This document shows, piece by piece, positions 33,330-40,490 of a stretch of DNA of 64,000 nucleotides; positions within the stretch are counted from its first letter, which is position 1; the number at the start of each line of letters is the position of its first letter. The notes under the pieces were generated by a model, which did not search any database, had not been told where the DNA came from, and saw only the letters and a list, made by a program, of their open reading frames with translations. The position numbers and the translations under genes were made by a program. The stretch is from NCBI RefSeq assembly GCF_004349215.1, contig NZ_SMKU01000001.1, forward strand, positions 1-64,000, read 5' to 3'. Source of the stretch: Actinomadura rubrisoli. GTDB taxonomy: Bacteria; Actinomycetota; Actinomycetes; Streptosporangiales; Streptosporangiaceae.

Positions 33330-34351
33330 TGGTCCACCTCCTGACGACGAGCCTTCCGCCCGCTCCGTTTCAGCTGATCCAGTTCGATCAGCACATCCGC
33401 CGGACGCACACCGGCTGCGCACGGAGCCGGGCAGCCGGAGTAGTAGCGCTGGCAGGTGCCGTCGGGCTTCATGTAGGAGCAGGACAGCGCGATGGCGCTC
33501 TGCACGGCGCGCGAGACATCGGGCGCCGCCACCGGTGACCAGATGTCACCGTCGGTCGCCAGGTACAGCGTGACCACCGGGCACCCCAGTGCGGCCGCCA
33601 GGTGCGCGGCCACCGTGTCGTTGCTGACCAGCACGTCCAGCCCGGCGATCCAGTCGCGAAGAGCCTCCAGAGAGTCCGGGAACACCGAGTCGGCGACGAC
33701 CGGCGACGACAACAGCCGACTCGCCGATGCCTGCTCGTCCGCTCCCGGGCCGACCGCGACCTCGACGGCCAGCCCCCGGTCGCCCAGATGCGTGATCAGA
33801 GTCGACCAGTCACGCGCCGGCCAGCGTTTGACCGCGGCACTGGCACCGACGTAGCAGCCGACCACTCCCGGACGCGGTCGTCGCAGGCCGGCGAGCCAGG
33901 CCGGGCGGCTCAGGTCGACAGGGACGCCGTGCGCGCGCAGGAGACCGGCGGCCTGTTCGGCGAAGGGCACCCGCTGCGGCCGCTCGCCCAGTTCGTGCAG
34001 ATCCCAGCACTCGACCCCCCTTTCCATCGCCTCCGCCCGGAACTCGAAATAGTTTCCGTCCTTTTCGGCGGACTCCATTCTGAGGTTGACGACCAGTTCC
34101 ACCCCAGTGCGATCGATGAAGTTCCACAGCGCATCACGATCAGCCGGCGAGAACCGTCGCCACAGTGCCGGGAACGTCCCGGAAGCACCGTGCATACCGA
34201 CCGCCGAACGCACCCATTCAGCGTCGAGTGCGATGTTCGGTGCCATGAAGTAGCGCCATCCCGGATGACATCGTTCGAAGGCCGCCAGTAGCGGCGCCGT
34301 GATGATCCCGTTACCCACGCCTTCGTTTATAACGACCATTGCGGTACGCAT
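33326..34351 (-). CDS. GT9-family glycosyltransferase (heptosyltransferase-like), 341 aa
   Basis: Heptosyltransferase-type GT-B protein: GNGIITAPLLAAFERCHPGW near the N-terminus, VGCYVGASAAVKRWPARDWS (the family's GAS..KRWP motif) and VLVSNDTVAAHLAAALGCPVV, the donor-site signature of ADP-heptose transferases. C-terminal cysteines (SCSYMKPDGTCQRYYSGCPA) are unusual for GT9 and may bind metal. The ATG follows GGAGGGGC. Since ADP-heptose genes are linked, it probably transfers heptose to a small acceptor, not to LPS, which this organism should lack. Confidence 0.85.
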   Translation of the reverse strand: MRTAMVVINEGVGNGIITAPLLAAFERCHPGWRYFMAPNIALDAEWVRSAVGMHGASGTFPALWRRFSPADRDALWNFIDRTGVELVVNLRMESAEKDGNYFEFRAEAMERGVECWDLHELGERPQRVPFAEQAAGLLRAHGVPVDLSRPAWLAGLRRPRPGVVGCYVGASAAVKRWPARDWSTLITHLGDRGLAVEVAVGPGADEQASASRLLSSPVVADSVFPDSLEALRDWIAGLDVLVSNDTVAAHLAAALGCPVVTLYLATDGDIWSPVAAPDVSRAVQSAIALSCSYMKPDGTCQRYYSGCPAPCAAGVRPADVLIELDQLKRSGRKARRQEVDQ

Positions 34352-34445
34352 ATTTGCCCCTCCAGGTCAGCGTCCATGGACTGGTCAATGGCCGAGAAGA
34401 CGCGCCAAGTGCCGGTTGGAATCTCGTCGATACGTGGACGGCGCA

Positions 34446-35012
34446 CTAACCGTCGGCTCCCGATCGGGCACTCTGCCGGCTGAAGAGCCGGGGGGTGGCG
34501 AGCCGGTCGAGGTACTCGGGCTCGTGGCGCGCACGCTCGATACCGGAGCGAAGGTCCACCAGGTAACGCACCGAGGCCACCTCCTTGTAACTGACCCCCA
34601 GCTTCTTGGCCATGCGGTCGTAAAGCCTCCGCGCGGGACGGTTGTCGGGGTGGGTCTCGCCTTCGGCGAACTCGTAGCCGCGCCGCATCGCCTCCACGAA
34701 CCCCGCGGCCACCAGATACGCCCCGATGCCCCGGACGCCGCGGAGGGACTCGGTCACATAGACGTCGTGCGCGTACGCCACCTTGTCGGCGAACTGGAGG
34801 TTCGGAATGGGATCGACCATCACGCAGCCCACCGCGACGCCCTTTTCGACCGCCATGATCTGGAAGCTCGCCTCATCGCCGACGACGCCCTCGAAGAAAG
34901 TGCGGGTGGTGGCGAGATCGACCTCTTTTCCAGCGTCATACTGCTGCTCGACTATCAGAGGCATGAACATGTCCAGTTCATCCTTGGTCACCACGACCGT
35001 TTCAATACTCAC
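34446..35012 (-). CDS. GNAT-family N-acetyltransferase, 188 aa
   Basis: Single GNAT domain: AVEKGVAVGCVMVDPIPN (central strand), YAHDVYVTESLRGVRGIGAYLVAAGFVEAM with the R/Q-x-x-G-x-G/A acetyl-CoA loop, then TRPARRLYDRMAKKLG-like sequence (NRPARRLYDRMAKKLG). The C-terminal 35 residues are extra. The start is a GTG at 35012 behind GGAG. It lies between the epimerase and glycosyltransferase of the heptose locus. The acceptor is unknown; an amino-sugar or amino acid unit of the product is possible. Confidence 0.75.
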   Translation of the reverse strand: MSIETVVVTKDELDMFMPLIVEQQYDAGKEVDLATTRTFFEGVVGDEASFQIMAVEKGVAVGCVMVDPIPNLQFADKVAYAHDVYVTESLRGVRGIGAYLVAAGFVEAMRRGYEFAEGETHPDNRPARRLYDRMAKKLGVSYKEVASVRYLVDLRSGIERARHEPEYLDRLATPRLFSRQSARSGADG

Positions 35013-35069
35013 GCGATCTCCATCCTTGAGAATTCCATGGATCGGCTTGTTGTTCTGACCGACGCGTTT

Positions 35070-36035
35070 TCAGCCGCGGTCATTTGCATTCTTGAAATGT
35101 CGGTGCAACTTATGGGCGGCGCTCCGCAGATCGTCCAGGCCTGGGCGGGGCCGCGTCGGGAGCGATTCGTCCAGAGCGGACATGTCAGCGCAGGTCCAGT
35201 ACTGATACCGGCCGACGTGGCGGTTCGCGACCAATCGCACGTTCAGCGGTGCCTCCGCGAATTCCGAGCACCAGTGGAGCAACTCGGCGAAGCTGACCGC
35301 GTGGCCCGATCCGAGGTTGTAGATGCCGGACGGCGCCGCCGGATCGGCCATGAGGACGCACGTCCGCGCGACCGCGGCGACGGGAATGTAGTCCCGGCAC
35401 GCCTCCAAAGTGTCGGCGAAGAGCGTGAGCGGTTCATGCCGCGCGGTCGCGAGGAGCAGCTGGCCGATGATGGAGGCCATCGACTTCTTGTGCCGCTCCC
35501 CGGTGCCGAAGACATTGGTGAACCGCAGGCCCGCCCATCCCGGTCCGCCGTCGGCGTCGAACCGCGTGGCCATGTGCGTGTCGAACAGGGCCTTCGATCT
35601 GGCGTAGGCGGTCAGCGGGCCGGAGCACGCGGAAGAGTCCAGCGCGCTTTCCGGCAGCGGCCGCCGGTCGCCGATCTCCCCGTAGACGCTAAACGAGGAC
35701 GCGTAGACGAAACGCGTGCCGCTGCGCTCACAGCGCTCCGCCAGCGCCGCGGGCCCGGTGACGTTCACCCGCTCCAGCACCTGCCAGTTCTCCTCGACAG
35801 TGCTGCTGATCGCGCCGAGGTGCACCACCGCCGTGAACCGGCCGGCGTCCACCGCCTGGAGGATCGCCGGGTCGTCGAACGAACCGGTGTGGACGGTGGT
35901 GTCCCGGCCGAGGTCGGGTGGCGGCGTGGTGAGGTCCACCGTGGTCACCTGAAACCCGGCGTCCAGACAGGCCCGCGCCACGTGTCTCCCGATGAATCCG
36001 GCCGCTCCCGTTACGAGCACGCTCTGCCGGCTCAT
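35070..36035 (-). CDS. NAD-dependent epimerase, HldD-like (ADP-heptose 6-epimerase type), 321 aa
   Basis: Extended SDR: TGAAGFIGRHVARACLDAGF binds NAD(P), YARSK gives the catalytic Tyr-x3-Lys. RFTNVFGTGERHKKSMASII is the segment most typical of HldD (FNVYGPREGHKGSMAS in that family). HldD inverts C6 of ADP-D-glycero-D-manno-heptose to the L-glycero form. In place of the usual Ser-Thr stretch it has SSFSVYGE. It is near the fused GmhA-HldE gene (77 bp downstream of it), so it likely acts on the ADP-heptose made there. Another epimerisation cannot be excluded. Confidence 0.8.
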   Translation of the reverse strand: MSRQSVLVTGAAGFIGRHVARACLDAGFQVTTVDLTTPPPDLGRDTTVHTGSFDDPAILQAVDAGRFTAVVHLGAISSTVEENWQVLERVNVTGPAALAERCERSGTRFVYASSFSVYGEIGDRRPLPESALDSSACSGPLTAYARSKALFDTHMATRFDADGGPGWAGLRFTNVFGTGERHKKSMASIIGQLLLATARHEPLTLFADTLEACRDYIPVAAVARTCVLMADPAAPSGIYNLGSGHAVSFAELLHWCSEFAEAPLNVRLVANRHVGRYQYWTCADMSALDESLPTRPRPGLDDLRSAAHKLHRHFKNANDRG

Positions 36036-36111
36036 GCAGGCCCCCCGTGTGGTCCGGGCGGCGTGGCCGGTCGTGGAGGAGCCGTGCGGCAGTGAAGGGG
36101 ATGGAGTCTCG

Positions 36112-38214
36112 TCATCGCAGTGTCCGTGCCGACTCGATCAGCGACGACGTCGACCAGCCTGCGACGAAAGGTACGACCACGGTTCGTCCGCCCAGGGAGC
36201 CGACCAGCTCGTCCTCGGGAATCTTCATCCCCGAGTAGTCGCCGCCCTTGACCCAGATCCCGGGTCGCAGCGCGCGTATCGCCGCTTCGGGGGTGTCCTC
36301 CTCGAACACCAGGACGGCGTCCACGGAGGCGAGCGCTTCGAGCATGAGAGCGCGTTGTGCCGCCGGTACGATCGGACGCGACGGGCCTTTCAGCCGGGAC
36401 AACGAGTCGTCGCTGTTCAAGCAGACGATCAGGCAGTCACCCAGCTGACGCGCCTGTTCGAGCAGCCGGACGTGCCCGATGTGCAAGAGGTCGAAACACC
36501 CCCCGGCGGCGACCACGGTACCGCCCCTGGCACGGACCGCACGGGCGAGCTCGATCGCTCCGCGCGCGGCCGCCGCGGGCTCGGCATTCGCAAGCCCCGC
36601 CATCGGTGAGCCGCCGTCGGGCGGGTCGTCCAGGAATCTCGGGCCACCCCCCGCGACGTACGCCGACGCTGCCCACACCGCCGATGCCACCGCCTCGCTG
36701 GGGAGCCGGCCACCGGCCAGCATGGCGGCGAGGTGACCGGCGAAGAAGTCGCCGGCGCCGCACGGGTCGGCCTTCCGTCCCGCGGCGACCCTCGTGGGCA
36801 CGACCAGCGGCGCCAGATCCGCGTCGGCGAGCAGGACGGCGCCGTGCTCGTGCCGGGTGAGCGCCACCTGGACCGGCCCCCACGCGCGTCCCACCGCACG
36901 CGCCGCTTCCACGTCATCGGACAACGTGTCGCTGCCCGCGAGGGAGGCGATCCCCCGGGCTTCTCGGCTGTTCGGCGTCACGACGGCCGTGTTGGGGACC
37001 GGAACCGCGCCGCGCGGATGCGGGTCCCAGACCAGCGGAGACCGCCGGGCGGCCTCGGCCAGCGCGGCACGCAGGTCGGTATGCGCGGCGACGCCTCGAC
37101 CGTAGTCGGACACCAGGACGCCGCCGGCCGCCATCAGCACGCGCCGCGCCGCGGCCAAGGCCGTTTCGCCCTCCCTGCCGACCGGCGGGCAGACGTCGTG
37201 CTCGTCCAGCATCATCAGGGTGCGCCCGGCCGCGCGGATCCGCGTCTTCACCGCGGTCGGGCCGTCCAGCCCGAGATCGACCACCTCGACTCGCGCTTCG
37301 TCCAGCAGCGTGCGCAGCCGGTCGCCGCCCGCGTCCCGGCCGAGCGCGGTGACGAGGGTAACCGCGTGGCCCTGTCTGGCGCTCAGTACAGCGGCCAGTG
37401 CGGCACCGCCGGGGCGCTTGTGCGTGGTACCGCCGGCCACGACCAGGGCCGGCTCGTCGGACGCGACCCGCTCCACACGGCCAAGGTGGTCATGGTCGAG
37501 GAACGCGTCGCCGACCACCACCAGGTTCGCGCGGACTCCGCGCGCCGCGGCCGGCCGCCGTTCCCCCACCGGCTCCGGTGACGAGGTGGACGAAGGTGGC
37601 GGCACGGGCGGGCCGGAACCGGCGGCGTCCGCGGCGACGGCTTCCCTGGCGGCGACGGCGGCGTCCATGGCGGCACACAACAGGTGGATCACCACGAGGT
37701 GGCATTCCTGCACCGTGGACACCGCCTGCGCCGTTACGGTCACCGCTTCGTCCACCAGCGCCGCCAACGGGTTGGGTGCCGGACCCGTCAGCGCCCAGGT
37801 CACCGCGCCGACCTCGCGCGCGGCCTCCGCGGCGCGCAGCAGGTTGGCGCTCCGCCCGGAGCCGGACATGAGCAGCACAGTGTCGCCTGGACGCGCGTGC
37901 GCCCGGACCTGCCGGGCGAAGACGTGCTCGTAGCCGTAGTCGTTGCTGATCGCCGTGACCGAAGACGTCTCGGCGTGCAGCGCCAACGCGGACATCGGCG
38001 GGCGTTCCGTCTGGAATCGGCCCACCAGCTCGGCCGTCAGGTGCTGGGCTTGCGCTGCGGACCCGCCGTTGCCTGCCACCAGCAGACGCCGGCCGTTGCC
38101 GCCTAACCGAGCCAGCCGTGATCCCCAGTCCGCGACCCGGGACAGGTCGAGCTCGTCCAGAGCCGTGGTGAGCCGGTTCAGATAGTCCGTAGTGGACGAG
38201 GCGTCGGCCGTCAT
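36112..38214 (-). CDS. gmhA-hldE: Three-domain heptose enzyme: GmhA isomerase - HldE kinase - HldE adenylyltransferase, 700 aa
   Basis: Residues 1 to about 190 are a SIS isomerase (LLVAGNGGSAAQAQHLTAEL; LMSGSGRSANLLRAAEAA) of the sedoheptulose 7-phosphate isomerase group. A Pro/Ser-rich linker follows. About 230-550 is a PfkB-type kinase (RVASDEPALVVAGGT; VSDYGRGV; DPCGAGDFFAGHLAAML with catalytic Asp). About 565-700 is a nucleotidyltransferase (GGCFDLLHIGHVRLLEQARQ with the HIGH motif; IWVKGGDYSG). In most bacteria GmhA is separate from HldE. The ATG overlaps the VOC gene stop (ATGA). Together with GmhB it should convert sedoheptulose 7-phosphate to ADP-heptose. Confidence 0.9.
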   Translation of the reverse strand: MTADASSTTDYLNRLTTALDELDLSRVADWGSRLARLGGNGRRLLVAGNGGSAAQAQHLTAELVGRFQTERPPMSALALHAETSSVTAISNDYGYEHVFARQVRAHARPGDTVLLMSGSGRSANLLRAAEAAREVGAVTWALTGPAPNPLAALVDEAVTVTAQAVSTVQECHLVVIHLLCAAMDAAVAAREAVAADAAGSGPPVPPPSSTSSPEPVGERRPAAARGVRANLVVVGDAFLDHDHLGRVERVASDEPALVVAGGTTHKRPGGAALAAVLSARQGHAVTLVTALGRDAGGDRLRTLLDEARVEVVDLGLDGPTAVKTRIRAAGRTLMMLDEHDVCPPVGREGETALAAARRVLMAAGGVLVSDYGRGVAAHTDLRAALAEAARRSPLVWDPHPRGAVPVPNTAVVTPNSREARGIASLAGSDTLSDDVEAARAVGRAWGPVQVALTRHEHGAVLLADADLAPLVVPTRVAAGRKADPCGAGDFFAGHLAAMLAGGRLPSEAVASAVWAASAYVAGGGPRFLDDPPDGGSPMAGLANAEPAAAARGAIELARAVRARGGTVVAAGGCFDLLHIGHVRLLEQARQLGDCLIVCLNSDDSLSRLKGPSRPIVPAAQRALMLEALASVDAVLVFEEDTPEAAIRALRPGIWVKGGDYSGMKIPEDELVGSLGGRTVVVPFVAGWSTSSLIESARTLR

Positions 38215-38642
38215 GCCGGTGCTCCTACTGTCGGGCGGCCCAGAAAGTCGTTCAGTTCGATGGTGTGGCGATCCGGGTCGGCCACGAACGCCACCGTCTC
38301 TTGCTCGATTCGGTATGGCTCGGTGACGACTCGGTAGCCGAGCTCACGAATGTGCTCTACCAATGCCGGAACGTCGGCGACGCGAAACGCGACGTGGTGG
38401 GTGAGATGCGGATTCGGCACGAGATCTCGTTCCTGCCACAGTTCTACACCCGCCGGTCTGCCGTCCGGCGCCATCTGAAGAATGACGCGGTCGGCCAATT
38501 CGTAGCGCACCACGCTGGACAGCCCGAGCGCGTCGGTATAGAACCGTTCGGCGACGTCGATGTCCGCTACGTCCAGCCTGATGTGGTCAAAGGCGGTGAC
38601 CGAGGCGGCTGCGCGCACACGGTCCTGCGATTCGCTACTCAA
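38211..38642 (-). CDS. VOC-family (glyoxalase/bleomycin-resistance fold) protein, 143 aa
   Basis: I start at the TTG at 38642, eight bases from GGAGG. The domain reads FDHIRLDVADIDVAERFYTDALG, LTHHVAFRVADVPALVEHIREL and AFVADPDRHTIELNDFLG, the two-module VOC pattern with His and Glu metal ligands. Family members are lyases, isomerases, dioxygenases or drug-binding resistance proteins. Being the first gene of the heptose operon and coupled to gmhA-hldE, it may catalyse a sugar rearrangement or protect the producer; not resolved. Confidence 0.8.
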   Translation of the reverse strand: MSSESQDRVRAAASVTAFDHIRLDVADIDVAERFYTDALGLSSVVRYELADRVILQMAPDGRPAGVELWQERDLVPNPHLTHHVAFRVADVPALVEHIRELGYRVVTEPYRIEQETVAFVADPDRHTIELNDFLGRPTVGAPA

Positions 38643-38726
38643 TCCGCGATCCTCCTTCAGTAACGGAAGTTCTCTACTGGTGCTGCGCAATCCTGCTGCT
38701 GAAGTTCGATTTGCGCAGGGCGACCA

Positions 38727-39093
38727 CCAACCACTTAACCGCCAATGAGGGAGAGTTGCCAGGGATCGGCCGGGAACGTGCCCTTTCGAACGTGAGCCAT
38801 TGCCCGATGAGCCACTGATCTCTTTCCAACCCCAGTTGCCCTAACGGCGCAGGCGAGAAGTGATCACCAAACGGTGGAGCTCCCGGTAGATGCGGAGCCG
38901 ACCAGGACTCGACCGCAAGGCCCATGTGATCCTGGACGGCACGCTGGTGCCGATCAGAGGTCCTCACCTGCGCCGTCACGCCAACGGAGACTGGAAAGAG
39001 ATCAGTGACTCATCGGGTAACCACTCGCGTTCAGAAGGGCACATTCCCCGCCGGCCCCTGGCAAGTCCCCCTCACTGGCGGTTAAGTGGTTGG
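38727..39093. mobile_element. Fold-back (MITE-like) element with arms of about 125 bp
   Basis: The left arm begins CCAACCACTTAACCGCCA at 38727; the right arm, read in reverse complement from 39093, begins identically. Similarity continues for about 125 bp on each side (38727-38853 and 38967-39093), with matched blocks such as CACTGATCTCTTTCCA and CGATGAG. The roughly 115-bp centre carries a transposase shred, RKAHVILDGTLVPI (near 38914-38955), resembling the IS5 transposase at 18327-19122. It lies in the divergent promoter region of the VOC and LOG genes. Confidence 0.75.
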
Positions 39094-39204
39094 CCGGGCC
39101 TTCTCCTCGGTGCTCGCGTACCGTTGCGCATAGCGACGCGGGTGGGCGCCGGATCGGCAACCATGCCGCCATTTCGCACGCCGAATCCACCTAGGGAGAC
39201 GACC

Positions 39205-39783
39205 ATGCGGACGACAGAAGTCAGTAACCGCCGAATCGCTGTCTTCTGCGGTGCGCGGCCGGGCTCGGACCCCGGGCACCTGCGGTTCGCCCGCGAGTTC
39301 GGCACCGCCCTCGCCCAGCGTGGGCTGGAGCTGGTCTACGGGACCGGCGGCGGCGTCATGGGAGCGCTCGCCGAAGCCGTGGCGGCGGCGGGCAGCGGGA
39401 TCACCGGGATCGTCCCGCACAGCCTCCGAGAGCAGCAGAACGCTGACAGCCCTCGCGGAACCATCTTCGTTGTGCGCTCGCTGCACGAGCGCAAGGCCCT
39501 GATGTACCGGCTGTGCTCCGCGTTCGCCGTGCTGCCGGGCGGCATCGGCACCCTGGACGAGCTGATGGAGGTCGCGACGTGGAACAACCTCTGCCTCATG
39601 GACAAGCCCATCGTCGTGGTCAATCACCTGGGCTTCTTCGACCCCATGCTGGAGATGCTGGACCATTTAGTCAGGCAGGGCTTCCTGACCCGGGAGGAGC
39701 GCCGGCTCATCCAGGTCGCGCAGAGCCCGGACGAGGCGTTCGACCTGCTCAGAATCGGCGTCCCGGAACCCGGGACCGTCTAG
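39205..39783 (+). CDS. LOG-family phosphoribohydrolase-like protein (TIGR00730), 192 aa
   Basis: Classic LOG layout: IAVFCGARPGSDPGHLRFAR, LVYGTGGGVMGALAEAVA, a catalytic-region LHERKALMYRLCSAFAVLPG and PGGIGTLDELMEVATWNNL (PGGxGTxxE). Enzymes of this family release the free base from nucleoside 5'-monophosphates, for example cytokinin activation or AMP cleavage. The ATG at 39205 follows GGGAG. It is divergent from the heptose operon, across the fold-back element. Its activity would complement or duplicate the LOG domain of the 32247-33329 fusion. Confidence 0.85.
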   Translation: MRTTEVSNRRIAVFCGARPGSDPGHLRFAREFGTALAQRGLELVYGTGGGVMGALAEAVAAAGSGITGIVPHSLREQQNADSPRGTIFVVRSLHERKALMYRLCSAFAVLPGGIGTLDELMEVATWNNLCLMDKPIVVVNHLGFFDPMLEMLDHLVRQGFLTREERRLIQVAQSPDEAFDLLRIGVPEPGTV

Positions 39784-39832
39784 GAGCATGGAGCGAGCAC
39801 GCCCGCCATCCGCGGCCCGGCTCACGTGGCGA

Positions 39833-40321
39833 TCACAGCGGGCGGTGCATCATGTGCAGGCCGACGTAGCCCTTCTCGGGGTGCCGGAAGCCCTCCGGTA
39901 CGGTGCCCAGCACTGTGAAACCGAGCGACTCGTACAGTCTCACGGCGTGGATGTTCGTCTCGACGACGGCGTTGAACACCATCGCCCGGAAGCCCGCCGC
40001 GCGTGCCCATCTCAGGGAGTCCGTGCACAGCGCTTGGCCGACTCCCTGTCCCTGGTGGTTCGGGTCGACCATGTAGCTGGCGCTGGCGATGTGCGCGCCG
40101 TTGCCGGAGCGGTTGGCGTACATGTTCGCGGTGCCGAGCACCGTGCCGGTGTCGTCGGCGGCGACGACCGTGCGTCCTGGATCTGAGACGAGCCATATGG
40201 CGCGGCCCTGCTCTTCGTCGAGGTCGAGGGGGTAGGGGAAGGTGTCTCCCACCGTGACGATCTGGTGGAAGAACGGCCAGATGGCCGGCCAGTCGTCGGC
40301 GGTGGCATTCCGGATCAGCAC
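39833..40321 (-). CDS. GNAT-family N-acetyltransferase, 162 aa
   Basis: Complete GNAT domain: MLIRNATADDWPAIWPFFHQ, TVLGTANMYANRSGNGAHIA, ASYMVDPNHQGQGVGQALCT with the Q-x-x-G-x-G acetyl-CoA loop, FNAVVETNIHAVRLYESLGF and HPEKGYVGLHMMHR. The closest look is to phosphinothricin/L-amino acid acetyltransferase-like proteins. It begins at GTG 40321 after AGAAGG. It stands alone between the LOG gene (convergent) and the radical SAM operon (divergent). It could be unrelated to either cluster. Confidence 0.8.
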   Translation of the reverse strand: MLIRNATADDWPAIWPFFHQIVTVGDTFPYPLDLDEEQGRAIWLVSDPGRTVVAADDTGTVLGTANMYANRSGNGAHIASASYMVDPNHQGQGVGQALCTDSLRWARAAGFRAMVFNAVVETNIHAVRLYESLGFTVLGTVPEGFRHPEKGYVGLHMMHRPL

Positions 40322-40490
40322 ACGTTGAACCTTCTACGACGGCTGGGAGAACGCAAAGCCTTTTCGCGTGCGGCGACGGAAGAGCGCGACATTCGTTCAA
40401 AGCGCGACACCTCTTGCGGTTGTGCGGTGTTTGCCGCCCCGGCCCTTGAGTATCACCGGGGCACGGTGACCGCCCCGTGAAGGAAGCATC

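Noticed and set aside
25364-38642. LPS core or capsule heptose locus
   Set aside because: The other genes indicate an actinomycete without LPS. Linked exporter, aminotransferase, GMC oxidase and LOG domain fit a small-molecule pathway better.
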